Source of the DNA: JADLEX01 sp964586775
GTDB taxonomy: Bacteria; Lernaellota; Lernaellaia; JACKCT01
Assembly: GCA_964586775.1 (NCBI GenBank)
Contig: CAZPJD010000087.1
Span: 1-30,077, forward strand
Reading direction: 5' to 3'
Length of the DNA stretch: 30,077 bases
Position numbers and translations under genes: made by a program
Notes under the pieces: generated by a model
Seen by the model: the letters and a program-made list of their open reading frames with translations, nothing else
Databases searched by the model: none
What the model was told of the DNA's origin: nothing
Part shown: positions 1 to 7,938 of the stretch, one piece after another
Position numbering within the stretch: position 1 is the stretch's first letter
Layout of the letters: each line of letters starts with the position of its first letter

Positions 1-49
1 TGCGGTAGAGGTCGAAATCCGAGAGCGGCGGGGTCTGTTTTGGCGTCAT
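1..49 (-). CDS. N-terminal fragment of an unidentified protein (runs off left edge)
   Basis: An ATG on the minus strand at 49 opens a frame that stays open to the window edge and begins MTPKQTPPLSDFDLYR. Sixteen residues are too few to name a family. The start is preceded by GGTGAAAG, a weak ribosome-binding site that lies inside one arm of a 10-bp inverted repeat at 51-94. About 190 bp separate it from the PAP2 gene, which is transcribed in the same direction, so it may have its own promoter. A possible one upstream reads TGGACA, 17 bp, TAGTTC, which is weak. The coding call rests only on the open frame, start codon and spacing. Confidence 0.4.
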   Translation of the reverse strand, partial: MTPKQTPPLSDFDLYR

Positions 50-50
50 C

Positions 51-94
51 TTTCACCGGGTTTTGGGGGTGGATATGCCCGATTCCCGGTGAAA
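51..94 (-). repeat. 10-bp perfect inverted repeat over the RBS of the left-edge gene
   Basis: TTTCACCGGG at 51-60 and CCCGGTGAAA at 85-94 are exact reverse complements separated by 24 bp. On the minus-strand transcript the second arm ends one base before the ATG at 49 and contains the GGTGA ribosome-binding candidate. The structure could therefore hide the start site, or serve as a protein operator. The arms do not extend further in either direction. There is no T-tract, so it is not an intrinsic terminator. Confidence 0.6.
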
Positions 95-242
95 AGAACT
101 AGCACAAATGAGCCATATTGTCCAGCGTTTTCAATGAGTTAAGGCGATTTTCAGGGGCGACGACTTATCATCGGATATGGGAGTGCGGATCTGGAATCCC
201 TTGCCGGCCGCGTCGAATCCGGGCGCGAGGGGAGCCGGATTC

Positions 243-1160
243 CTACCGCAGATTCGCGATGCGGCTGGCGTAGCGGTCCCACCACTCGCGGCCATAGTGG
301 GCCGTTCGCTCGAAGGCGCCGAATCGGTACACGGCCAGATAGACGACCGTGACCGTGGCCATCGAGGCGACGCTGTCCACCACGTAGTGCTGTTTGGTGA
401 GCACGGTGGACGCGGCGATGGAGAAGGCGTAGGCGAGCGCGAGCGCCCCCCATCCCCGATGGACTTCCCATAGGACGAGGCCGCACATGAGCACCATGGC
501 AACGTGCATCGATGGCAGACAGTTCACCGGCGGCGTATCGGCCCGGTAGATGACATCGAGCACCCAGGTCGCGAAATCGGTGACGGCGAACTCGGGCCGC
601 ACCATGGTGACGGGGTAGAGCAGGAAGATCGGCCAGCAAATTCCCATGACCGCAAGGTATGATACCGCGGCTTTCTTGTAAGCCATGTCGTCGCGGATCA
701 GGACCAGCGGGATGAAGTACATCGGGTAAAGGCCGAGATAAACGAATGTCCAGTTGACGGCGAACGGAATTCGGCGCTCCAGCGCGAAATCGAACGAGTG
801 CAACGCGTTGTAATCGAGGAACTTTTTGATCAGGAAATAGCCGATCGCCCAGACGCCGAACATCAGGAGCGTGACGATGCCCTGCCCGTAAGGCGCAAAC
901 GAAATCGCCGGTCGATACCCCTCCCGACGCAAGCGCCAAGCCGTCCACAGCAACACCGCCACCGCCGGCCACGCCGTTCCCAACAGAATCCAGTTGAGCG
1001 AGGTCAGACTGACATGGAAGACCTGATCGAGCGCGAGCAGGACCAGCATGTGCGGGCACAGGACGATCATATAAGTCAGCACGGCCGCGCGGATCGGGTT
1101 GTCCCGCAGGGAAATCGTCAGTTGGCCGTTCGACTGCGCGAATCGGTCCAGAATCGACAT
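243..1160 (-). CDS. PAP2-superfamily membrane phosphatase/transferase
   Basis: A 305-residue polytopic membrane protein with about six hydrophobic segments. The phosphatase signature is C-terminal: YPVTMVRPE near residue 182, CLPSMHVA (His219) and a TKQHYVVD block (His258, Asp262). These match the conserved Arg/His/His sites of the PAP2 superfamily, most like the inositol-phosphorylceramide-synthase/Aur1 branch, in which SMH replaces the usual SGH. Known members hydrolyse or transfer lipid-linked phosphate head groups at the membrane; the substrate here is unknown. A TTG at 1274 lengthens the frame, but the ATG at 1160 has GGAG just upstream, begins a normal membrane-protein N terminus and lies downstream of a good promoter at 1279-1308. 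It is therefore preferred. The 180-bp gap and that promoter suggest transcription apart from the upstream four-gene run. Confidence 0.85.
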   Translation of the reverse strand: MSILDRFAQSNGQLTISLRDNPIRAAVLTYMIVLCPHMLVLLALDQVFHVSLTSLNWILLGTAWPAVAVLLWTAWRLRREGYRPAISFAPYGQGIVTLLMFGVWAIGYFLIKKFLDYNALHSFDFALERRIPFAVNWTFVYLGLYPMYFIPLVLIRDDMAYKKAAVSYLAVMGICWPIFLLYPVTMVRPEFAVTDFATWVLDVIYRADTPPVNCLPSMHVAMVLMCGLVLWEVHRGWGALALAYAFSIAASTVLTKQHYVVDSVASMATVTVVYLAVYRFGAFERTAHYGREWWDRYASRIANLR

Positions 1161-1232
1161 GCTCCGCCCCTGTGCGCGTCTTGGCGCAACTTTGATCCGA
1201 CGTTCCCACCCGTACGACAACCGCGCGCCGCT

Positions 1233-1246
1233 GCGGGTTCGCCCGC
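1233..1246. repeat. GC-rich hairpin in the PAP2 gene leader
   Basis: GCGGG TTCG CCCGC forms a perfect 5-bp stem with a 4-base loop between the proposed promoter and the ATG of the PAP2 gene. Read on the plus strand it has a UUCG loop followed by CGTTTT, but no plus-strand gene precedes it. Its role is unclear. Confidence 0.35.
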
Positions 1247-1278
1247 CGTTTTCCCTTGCCGCATCGGTTTTCAACGAA

Positions 1279-1308
1279 TGTGTACGCGACGGGGCAAGGG
1301 CGTGTCAA
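1279..1308 (-). promoter_or_regulatory. Sigma-70-type promoter for the PAP2 gene
   Basis: Read on the minus strand, a perfect TTGACA (1308-1303) is followed after 18 bp by TACACA (1284-1279), a partial -10 match. Transcription would start near 1272, giving a leader of roughly 110 nt before the ATG at 1160. Transcription starting there would exclude the TTG at 1274 as a usable start codon. Confidence 0.5.
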
Positions 1309-1340
1309 TTCCAGCACGAACCGCCGTGATCGTTTCGCGC

Positions 1341-3395
1341 TTATTCGGCGGAACGCACGTCGCTCGCGTCGATCAACCCGGAAAGATCGCACGAAACGAT
1401 CTCGGTTCGACCCGTCACGAACAGGCGTCTTCGGTCGGGATCCCACAGCATGGTGCGGGCTTCCTTGACGGGACCCTGCCACGTGGCGACGACCTCGCCC
1501 GTGTCGGTGCGTAAGGCGACGACCTGCCCGGTGAAGAAATTCGCGGTGAAGACCAAGCCGATCTCGGGTGCCGCGGCCAGCGTTCGGATCCACGGCAACG
1601 CCGGGATTCGGGAGCGACGCGTCAAAGTGTCCTGATCGATGACGTCGATGGCCCAAGCGGTCGGCCTGGCGACAAACAACGCCCTCGTCTCGTCATCGGT
1701 CGCCATGCCGAGCGAGAACGGACCGATCCACACGCTACGCGCTTCGCCCAGTTCCCCGCGCGGGTATCTCTCCACGATCGATAAAACCGACGAGTAGAAC
1801 CATCCCGACACGAAATACCGCCGTCCGGCGTCGACGAGCGCCAGGCCGTATGGCAACCGGGTGTCGATCCCGACTCCCTGCGTTCGGCAGGTTTCCATGT
1901 CCATTTCGTAGATTTTTCCCACCATCTCCTGGATTGCGACGAATCGACCCGGCTCCAGCGAAGGTGCGAAATCGACCCAGCGTCCCATCGGACAGGTGCG
2001 AATCCTCGCGAGCGTCGCGAGATCGAATTCGGCCATCAAGCCCGGCCGTTGGGGAAGCGGCTCTTTCAGAAACGCGGTCACACGACCGCGGGACTCGTCC
2101 ACCTGCAATCGTTCGGGGAGCAGTTCGAGCCTTTCCGACCAGCGGATTTCGCCCGAATCCAAATCGAGCCGCCCGACACGCCGCCCGAACTTGTCGCAAA
2201 AAAAGACGACGCGTCCGCCCTGGGCCAACTTGATGTCATAGATCTTGTGGCGATCCAATTTTTCCGAGGACGAGGGTGCCCACTCGATCGGCCGAATGGA
2301 ACCGCATTCGATTTCTGGCACACGCCCATAGATCGGAGGTGTCCGGTCCCAGTCCTGAGCGAGTCCAAACGCCGAAATCGCGAGACAGGCGACGGCCACG
2401 CGACGCAGAGCACGCCCGGGGTTCGACAAGGTCCGCTCGGCGATGCGAACGACGAATATCGCGAGAGTCAGTCCGACACCGATGACTGGCCATCCGATCC
2501 ATTGGTCAACGCCGTGAGGGGTCGCGGCGTCCGCGGCAAGGCGTCCGACCATCGCCACCAAGATTTCGACCGATGCGAGAGCCAAGACCCGTTTGAACCC
2601 GAAGCCGCGCGTACGGGCAATCAGGACCGTCGCGACAACGACAAGGACCGCCGCGCCCGGCGGCGCAATCACCAGCAGAACGATCGCCGCCACCGGGACG
2701 ACGAGAACCAGCAACGCACGCAGGACCGTCTCGAACCACGGCCGAAGCGAATCCGTCAACACTGCGCCGATCAGCGTTGCGACGATCATCCAGCTCACGG
2801 CATCGCCGATGTACGAGGGATTCGCGGCCTCGGAAAAACTCGACCGAATGAGAAGGGCGACAACGACCACGCCCGATAGCGAAAAGACCGTTCCATAAGT
2901 CTTTCGGTAAAACGCCCAGCCCGCGAACACGCACATCGCGCAGGCCCGCGCCGTCGGGCCCGTAAGCAGGACCGTCAGCCATCCGGTCGCGAGCGCGGTC
3001 CACGCCAGCGATTCGACCACCCATCGGAACGCCGCGAAGACCCGATCGGAGTCCCGTGGAGCCGGGCTCTTCCGGCGCACTCGGCGCACGAATGCGCGCC
3101 ATGACACGGCCAAGGAAATGGGAATCAGCGCGACGAGCCCGATGGCGAGGATTGCAAGACCCGCCAGCCACGCGACGCCCGCGACGTACTCGCGTCCCCA
3201 CGACGAAAACGCCGAGGCGACGCAGACGAGCGTCGCGAGCGGCAGCCAACGAACCCATCGGGGGCGGGCGTCGATTCGCCCGGTCAGCAGTCTGCGAAAC
3301 CCGATCGCCTCGGATTCGGCGCGCATGCGCTCGCGGATCTGGTCGCGACTCGGGATCGCGAGGATTCGCCGCGCTTTATTCAGGAGTGCGTTCAA
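1341..3395 (-). CDS. Polytopic membrane protein with C-terminal beta-propeller-like region
   Basis: A 684-residue protein in two halves. Residues about 45-350 contain around ten hydrophobic segments separated by short basic loops, typical of an inner-membrane domain. Residues about 355-684 are soluble. They contain repeated strands of the PQQ/YVTN/SMP-30 propeller style, such as RVGRLDLDSGEIRW, VIDQDTLTRRSRIPAL and VVALRTDTGEVVATW, each pairing a valued quantity with a label as propeller blades do. No catalytic motif is visible and I do not recognise a named family. The start is a TTG only 6 bp after the stop of the upstream lipoprotein gene, with no clear ribosome-binding site, so translational coupling is likely. 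The first ATG lies 23 codons in. It is the last gene of the run with the GH123-like protein and the two lipoproteins. Confidence 0.75.
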   Translation of the reverse strand: MNALLNKARRILAIPSRDQIRERMRAESEAIGFRRLLTGRIDARPRWVRWLPLATLVCVASAFSSWGREYVAGVAWLAGLAILAIGLVALIPISLAVSWRAFVRRVRRKSPAPRDSDRVFAAFRWVVESLAWTALATGWLTVLLTGPTARACAMCVFAGWAFYRKTYGTVFSLSGVVVVALLIRSSFSEAANPSYIGDAVSWMIVATLIGAVLTDSLRPWFETVLRALLVLVVPVAAIVLLVIAPPGAAVLVVVATVLIARTRGFGFKRVLALASVEILVAMVGRLAADAATPHGVDQWIGWPVIGVGLTLAIFVVRIAERTLSNPGRALRRVAVACLAISAFGLAQDWDRTPPIYGRVPEIECGSIRPIEWAPSSSEKLDRHKIYDIKLAQGGRVVFFCDKFGRRVGRLDLDSGEIRWSERLELLPERLQVDESRGRVTAFLKEPLPQRPGLMAEFDLATLARIRTCPMGRWVDFAPSLEPGRFVAIQEMVGKIYEMDMETCRTQGVGIDTRLPYGLALVDAGRRYFVSGWFYSSVLSIVERYPRGELGEARSVWIGPFSLGMATDDETRALFVARPTAWAIDVIDQDTLTRRSRIPALPWIRTLAAAPEIGLVFTANFFTGQVVALRTDTGEVVATWQGPVKEARTMLWDPDRRRLFVTGRTEIVSCDLSGLIDASDVRSAE

Positions 3396-3401
3396 ACCGG
3401 A

Positions 3402-4166
3402 TCAGTCCGCGCCGTCGCCCCAAGCGAGCGCGATGTGGCTCGACTGGCTGACCGTTCCCTCGTCGCCGGTTCCGCTCGACTGCTCGACGAAGATCTGCAC
3501 GTCGCCCGCGAGCGGGTCCGCCGCCGTGGACTGGAACATCGCCGTCACCGCGTCGGGCGCTTCGCCCTCGATGGAGAGGATCTCGAAGTTCCCCGCCAGC
3601 GCATAGGGATCGAAGTCCGCGAGGAGCGCCGGCGTCGCGAGGCCCGCTCCGCCGGACGCCAGGGACTGCGTGAGCGTGGCCGGCCAGCTTTCGGCGAACG
3701 CGCCGTCGTCTGTCTCGACGCCGAGCGTCACGTCGATCTCCAGGCGGTGCAGGCAATCCATGGCGATCTCCTGGCCGCCATCCTCGTTAGGGACCGATTC
3801 GATCTCGCGGATTTCGCCGCCTTCGAAGTCGATCGTCACGGTGAGCTGCGTCTCGCCGCCCAGCGGGGACTGCGTGAGTAAGGAGGTGTCGGCGCTCCAC
3901 GTCGCGGGGACGACAAAACCGCCGCCGGTGACGGTGAGCACGTCGTCCGCCGATACGCCCACCAGCGCGCTTACGTCGCCCGCGCCGTCGAGGGTCGTCG
4001 TGGTTTCGTCGCACACGTCGTACGCGTTTTCGTCGCCGCCGTCGTCGCCGCCATCGTCGTCGTCGCCCGACGAGTCGTCATCGTCGTCATCATCGCCGCA
4101 CGCCGGCGCGAACGCGGCGAACGCCAGCATCAGCCCGAAAACCATCCACGGATTCCATCGTTTCAT
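3402..4166 (-). CDS. Asp-rich lipoprotein, unknown function
   Basis: A 254-residue protein with a basic start (MKRW), a hydrophobic segment and a lipobox ending APAC at Cys23, so it should be lipidated and anchored in the cell envelope. The mature protein begins CG followed at once by an Asp/Gly/Ser tract (residues 25-50) and then a domain of about 200 residues. That domain is rich in alternating hydrophobic and Asp/Thr residues, probably beta-structured, and I cannot assign it. An ATG at 4166 is chosen over an upstream in-frame start because AGGAG sits seven bases before it and the signal peptide starts there. It is 28 bp downstream of the next lipoprotein gene and 6 bp upstream of the membrane-propeller gene, consistent with one transcript. 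Confidence 0.8.
   Translation of the reverse strand: MKRWNPWMVFGLMLAFAAFAPACGDDDDDDDSSGDDDDGGDDGGDENAYDVCDETTTTLDGAGDVSALVGVSADDVLTVTGGGFVVPATWSADTSLLTQSPLGGETQLTVTIDFEGGEIREIESVPNEDGGQEIAMDCLHRLEIDVTLGVETDDGAFAESWPATLTQSLASGGAGLATPALLADFDPYALAGNFEILSIEGEAPDAVTAMFQSTAADPLAGDVQIFVEQSSGTGDEGTVSQSSHIALAWGDGAD
4017..4094 (-). repeat. Low-complexity GAC/GAT tract (Asp linker of the 254-aa lipoprotein)
   Basis: The DNA is almost entirely GAC, GAT and GGC codons read on the minus strand and encodes Asp runs interrupted by Ser and Gly. It follows the lipobox cysteine directly. Repeats in units of three bases can expand or contract without a frameshift. Confidence 0.8.
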
Positions 4167-4194
4167 ATCGTTTCTCCTTCGCGCCCGCCGCAGG

Positions 4195-5529
4195 TCAGGG
4201 CATCGTGAGATCATAGAGAGCTTGTACCAGAAGCTGCGCCGCCGGCTTCACGCCGTCCGGCGACGGGTTGTAGAACCAGTATCCGACCGGTACCGGAACG
4301 TCCGGCAGCGTAAGTCCCGGCACGTACGACGACAGGAGGGCGAGCACGAAGTTCAGGTCGCCGAGCGGCAGCCAGTCGGGCAGCAGGGGATGAAGGTCCT
4401 CGGGGCCCGAATCGAGCAGTGCCGGGCCGAGATCCTGCGTCAAAACCAACGCATCGACGAGCACGTTGTTCTGATGCGGCGCGAAGACGCCCATATACGG
4501 CAAGCGGTAGGGTTCACCCTCGTCCCACGCGCCGTTTTCGTTTTCGTCCACGTAGCCGGTCACGTCGTCTTCCTGCGGATCGGTCTCGGCGCGCACGGCC
4601 GCGAAACCCGCCGTCACATCGAGGCACGCAAACCCGAGCGACACCGCGCCGTCGGCGAAGTCCTGCTCGCCGCCGGACACGAATTTCAGGAAGTCGGGGA
4701 AATTGGGATCGGCGAGCATGTCGAGCAACACGCCCGCGAAGTAGTGGACGATCTCGACGGGATCGTATCCGCCGGGCCAGACCGTGAGCGCCGCCCAATC
4801 GGCGTCGAGATCGATGGCAACGAGGAAATGCTCCACGGCGTCCGCGGCGTTCACGATGGCCGAAAGATTGTGGACATCGGCGATGTCCCACTCGCCGCCC
4901 GCGTCGATGACCACCGTCTCGCCGTCGACCCACAGCGGCATCGGGCTCGCGAACAATCGCACATCCCCGTGATCCGCGATGATCTCGGCGGCGAGCGCGA
5001 TCAAGTCCGCGTTCAGCGGTAACAACCGATCGCGGATCGCCTGCTGCAACGTGCTCCAGTCGATGTCCGGGAAACCGCCCGTCATCGCGAGCACGGTCGG
5101 GATCCGCGCGAACAGATCCTGCACCCCCGCGAGCAGCAGACCGAGTTTCGCATCGCCGAAATCCGGGCACACCTCGATCGCGTCGGCGAAGGCGTCCATC
5201 GCCGCGTCGATGTCGCGCACGCCGAGCGCGTCGATCCCGTCCTCGACCAGCGGGTCGTAGCTCGCCCAATCGCAGATCGGCGTCGTGTCGTCGTCACCCG
5301 TGTCGTCATCCGCGTCGTCGTCCGCGTCATCGTCGGGCAGCGGCGGCCACGTGTCGTCGTCGCCGGTGTCGTCGTCATCCGTATCGTCGTCGGTGTCGTC
5401 GTCGCCCGCCGCGTCGTCATCCGACGACGGCGAATCGTCATCATCGTCCCCGCAACCGCAGCCCGCGGCGACGAACGCAAACATCGTGAACGCAACCAGC
5501 AGCATCATTTGGCGAAAGTGCGTCGTCAT
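4195..5529 (-). CDS. Asp-rich lipoprotein with TPR-like segment and EF-hand-like loop
   Basis: A 444-residue protein with a hydrophobic signal and a lipobox ending VAAGC at Cys24. The mature N terminus is CGCG followed by an Asp-rich tract to about residue 82, partly built of DDDT units. Residues about 90-135 (DIDAAMDAFADAIEVCPDF) look like one tetratricopeptide-type helical pair. A DENENGAWDEGE loop at 328-339 has the spacing of an EF-hand or dockerin calcium loop. The rest is mostly helical and not assigned. The ATG at 5529 is chosen over a GTG two codons earlier because GGAGG lies eight bases before the ATG but only about two before the GTG. The start is 2 bp past the stop of the GH123-like gene, so the two are probably co-translated. 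A surface-exposed substrate-binding or structural role is an inference. Confidence 0.82.
   Translation of the reverse strand: MTTHFRQMMLLVAFTMFAFVAAGCGCGDDDDDSPSSDDDAAGDDDTDDDTDDDDTGDDDTWPPLPDDDADDDADDDTGDDDTTPICDWASYDPLVEDGIDALGVRDIDAAMDAFADAIEVCPDFGDAKLGLLLAGVQDLFARIPTVLAMTGGFPDIDWSTLQQAIRDRLLPLNADLIALAAEIIADHGDVRLFASPMPLWVDGETVVIDAGGEWDIADVHNLSAIVNAADAVEHFLVAIDLDADWAALTVWPGGYDPVEIVHYFAGVLLDMLADPNFPDFLKFVSGGEQDFADGAVSLGFACLDVTAGFAAVRAETDPQEDDVTGYVDENENGAWDEGEPYRLPYMGVFAPHQNNVLVDALVLTQDLGPALLDSGPEDLHPLLPDWLPLGDLNFVLALLSSYVPGLTLPDVPVPVGYWFYNPSPDGVKPAAQLLVQALYDLTMP
5284..5448 (-). repeat. Low-complexity Asp/Thr-coding tract with DDDT units
   Basis: About 55 codons, nearly all GAC or GAT with regularly spaced ACG/ACC, encode repeated DDDT blocks between the lipobox and the folded domain of the 444-aa lipoprotein. 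Asp codons are mixed, so the tract is not a pure DNA microsatellite, but short exact units such as GTCGTCGTC recur on the plus strand. Confidence 0.85.
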
Positions 5530-5531
5530 GG

Positions 5532-7652
5532 TCACGCCCTCCCGCAGCCGCAGGCGGACGCATCGTCGTCGGTCACCGGCTCCACGCTCACGCCGTTGGG
5601 GTTGTGATCGGCTTCGTCACCCGCGTCGGCGTCGCCATTCGACGCATCGTCATCGACCGGCGAGTCCGCCAAGGACTCGGTTCCCGCCAGCGGCGTGGCG
5701 GTGACGACCTCGCTCGGCTCCGACCGATTGCCCGCCTCGTCGAAGGCGTGAGCCCAAATGCGGTATTCGCGACCGGGGGTCAGACCCTCGATCGTCGCGC
5801 CGTCGGCGTCGGAGGCCACCGTGCCGCCGAAGTACTCGTCATGCTCGTAGATGCCGTACCACACGTCGAATCCCGCCAAATCCGCGTCGTCCGGCGCGGT
5901 CCACGTCACCTGAATCGACCCCTGCTCGCCAAGGGCCGCCAAGTTGGATGGCGCGTCGGGTGCCGTCTCGTCGAGCGTGCCCAAAATCTTTCCCGCAACC
6001 TTCTCGCGCCAGTCGAGCAGCGCTCGCCAATCGTGCTCCCACTGATAGGTCTTGGGCGAAACCGTGCGGACGACGCCGTCCACCCAATCACCGTCGCCCC
6101 GCTCGTCGAGCAGGTGAAAGTATTCGTAGTCCTCCATCGACTCGCGGATGTACTTCATGCGCAGCGAGGCGACGGGGATGTCCGTCGTGCCGCCGATTCG
6201 GTCGATGGTGCCGGGGTAGATCAGGTTGCCGTCGCCCTGGGCGAAGGGCGGTGCGTACTGCGAATCCCACGGGTCGAGCCCGAGGCCGGGCAGATAGACC
6301 GTGTGCCAAAAGAGCAGACCCTGGAAGTCGTAGCGGCGCGTCAGCCACGTCCAGATGCGCTGATACGACGACTCGAAGTCGACGAAGTGGTTGGCGAAAT
6401 CGAACCAGGAGATCGCGCTGATGCAGTTGTACCACCACGTCTTTTCGCCCAGCGCGCGGCGCTCGTCGTAGACCTCGGGGTACGGCGGCATGGGCAGCGA
6501 GTCGGAAAAGAGCGGCTCGTCCGGGCACCAGATGTCGATGTCGCCGGCAAGTCCCGCCTCGAACTGCTCGGTGACGAGCGGCTGCAAATCCTCGTCCGCG
6601 GCGTGCAGGCGCGCGGCGAGGTCGCGCAGATCGGCGTACTGCTCGGGGCGAGGCTCGTCGGGCAGATAGTAGAAGAGCACGTCGTCCCAGCCCTTGTCGC
6701 GGAAATGCTCGGCCCAGCCGCGCCAGTACTCGCGTTCCCAATCCGCGGGGGTCACGTCGCCGGGCCGACCGCCGGGCGCGCCGGGCAGCGTCATCGTATT
6801 GAATCGGAATCCGTCGCTGTAGAACGTGCCGTCGAGAAAGGGTCCATGGAAATCGTCGAAGTCCGTCCAGTCCCAATCGAAGGTCTGCTCTCCGGCGTTC
6901 CACGCGTAGTCGGGCGAGTTCTGTTGCCAGGTGTCGAGGCCGATACGGTGGCGCGCGAACTCCTCGAAGTAGCGCTTCGTGAGCGTCGTGCAATCGGTGA
7001 TGCCGCCGCGCGCGCCGTGCCATCCGCACATCGTGCCGGCGCTGAAACCGTAGGCCCCCGCGAGCGACATCTCGCTCGGGATCTCGAAGTTCCACACGGT
7101 CAGCGTCAGCTCGCCCTGCCATTGGGTACGGCCGTCCGCCGTCACCGTGACCGTGGCGGTGTAATCGCCCGGCGTCTGATCGGCGGGCACGAACACGTCG
7201 CCGAAGACGGCCATGGTGTAGCCCGCGGGCAGGTCGAAGGGCGCGCCGCCGCGGTTTTCGCCGACGAAGTGATCGACGAAGGGAACGAGCCCGTCGGGCC
7301 AGTCGCCCGCCTTGGAGGGATCGGGCGGAAAGCTGCTGATGCGCTCGGGCGGCACCGGGACGTAGTGGATGCGGTAAAGCGCGACGGGGCCGATGGGGTC
7401 ACCGGGGCCGGAAAATTCGGTGACCGCCACATCGACGTTCGTCGTGCCGTCGTCGTCGCGAATGAGCACCTGAAACGGCTCCCACTCGTTCCGCGCGGCC
7501 TTAAGGTGGAACGCGTCGGCCGCGTCGAAGCCGAATTCCGGCCGCTGCTTCGCGGTGCCGTGCGTGAGCGCCACGGTGTATTCGGCGGCGGCGAACGCGG
7601 GAACCGTCAGCACGATGAGGATGAACGCGAGCGAGATCCGATGACGACGCAT
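5532..7652 (-). CDS. Secreted GH123-like (DUF4091) glycoside hydrolase with FN3 domain and C-terminal CGCG tag
   Basis: A 706-residue protein with a signal peptide (residues 1-23, cut near AFAAA). Residues about 25-190 form the N-terminal beta domain common in this family. Residues about 195-555 match the DUF4091/GH123 catalytic domain: FYYLPDEP places a neighbouring Asp332-Glu333 pair where GH123 enzymes have their stabilising Asp and acid/base Glu. WWYNC near 406 and FWHTVYLPG near 448 line the expected pocket. GH123 members act on beta-linked N-acetylgalactosamine; substrate here is not proven. A fibronectin type III domain spans about 564-655. The tail is Asp-rich and ends DDDASACGCGRA. 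The ATG at 7652 starts the signal peptide; longer in-frame starts are unlikely. It is the first gene of a four-gene run with two lipoproteins and a membrane-propeller protein. Confidence 0.85.
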   Translation of the reverse strand: MRRHRISLAFILIVLTVPAFAAAEYTVALTHGTAKQRPEFGFDAADAFHLKAARNEWEPFQVLIRDDDGTTNVDVAVTEFSGPGDPIGPVALYRIHYVPVPPERISSFPPDPSKAGDWPDGLVPFVDHFVGENRGGAPFDLPAGYTMAVFGDVFVPADQTPGDYTATVTVTADGRTQWQGELTLTVWNFEIPSEMSLAGAYGFSAGTMCGWHGARGGITDCTTLTKRYFEEFARHRIGLDTWQQNSPDYAWNAGEQTFDWDWTDFDDFHGPFLDGTFYSDGFRFNTMTLPGAPGGRPGDVTPADWEREYWRGWAEHFRDKGWDDVLFYYLPDEPRPEQYADLRDLAARLHAADEDLQPLVTEQFEAGLAGDIDIWCPDEPLFSDSLPMPPYPEVYDERRALGEKTWWYNCISAISWFDFANHFVDFESSYQRIWTWLTRRYDFQGLLFWHTVYLPGLGLDPWDSQYAPPFAQGDGNLIYPGTIDRIGGTTDIPVASLRMKYIRESMEDYEYFHLLDERGDGDWVDGVVRTVSPKTYQWEHDWRALLDWREKVAGKILGTLDETAPDAPSNLAALGEQGSIQVTWTAPDDADLAGFDVWYGIYEHDEYFGGTVASDADGATIEGLTPGREYRIWAHAFDEAGNRSEPSEVVTATPLAGTESLADSPVDDDASNGDADAGDEADHNPNGVSVEPVTDDDASACGCGRA

Positions 7653-7692
7653 GACCCGACCCCGGAATACGGTTTCAACAGGCGGAAGAGAG

Positions 7693-7721
7693 CTTATCAC
7701 TTTCGCGGTTTTGTCGTCCAA
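7693..7721 (-). promoter_or_regulatory. Weak promoter candidate for the GH123-like operon
   Basis: Read on the minus strand, TTGGAC (7721-7716), 17 bp, then GATAAG (7698-7693), lies about 40 bp upstream of the ATG at 7652. The -35 matches in three of six positions and the -10 in four. The placement is good but the match is weak. Confidence 0.3.
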
Positions 7722-7855
7722 CGAAATTCGGTCGACGAAGACACGCGGGGCGAGTGCCGACGGTGGGTTCGGTGAAGCGAATTTTTGAAGAGTTGCCCGT
7801 GGAATCGCGACGAAGGCGGCCAAGGGCGCTCTCGCCCGCGGCGACGTTCTGTTCA

Positions 7856-7920
7856 TGTGGCGCGGGCGCTCCCGCCCGCAACAAGTGGGGTTGGACCCGG
7901 CCGAGGGCGGCCGGGCCACA
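7856..7920. repeat. 65-bp three-arm palindromic element
   Basis: The outer arms TGTGGC (7856-7861) and GCCACA (7915-7920) can pair and enclose two hairpins. The first is GCGGGCG-CTCC-CGCCCGC (7862-7879) and the second is CCCGGCC-GAGGGC-GGCCGGG (7896-7915, sharing one base with the outer arm). A smaller related hairpin, GGGCG-CTCT-CGCCC, lies at 7824-7837. The element sits 18 bp past the stop of the minus-strand gene at 7939. It lacks a T-tract in either direction, so it is not a classic terminator. It resembles REP/REPIN-type interspersed palindromes. No second copy is visible in this window. Confidence 0.65.
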
Positions 7921-7938
7921 GTTCGGATGGGACTTCGT

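Noticed and set aside
5284..5448. Repeated units that could suggest a CRISPR array or a Ser-rich plus-strand protein
   Set aside because: The units are 9-12 bases with no unique spacers, and they are explained by Asp/Thr codons inside a lipoprotein gene.
5604..7775. Long plus-strand open frame of 723 codons opposite the GH123-like gene
   Set aside because: It is the complement of a gene with signal peptide, domain motifs and operon context. Its product is Arg/Val/Gly-rich with no motif, as expected from GC-rich antisense frames.
7824..7920. GC-rich hairpins as an intrinsic terminator for the gene ending at 7939
   Set aside because: No T-tract follows any of the hairpins in the minus direction. 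Better described as a palindromic element.
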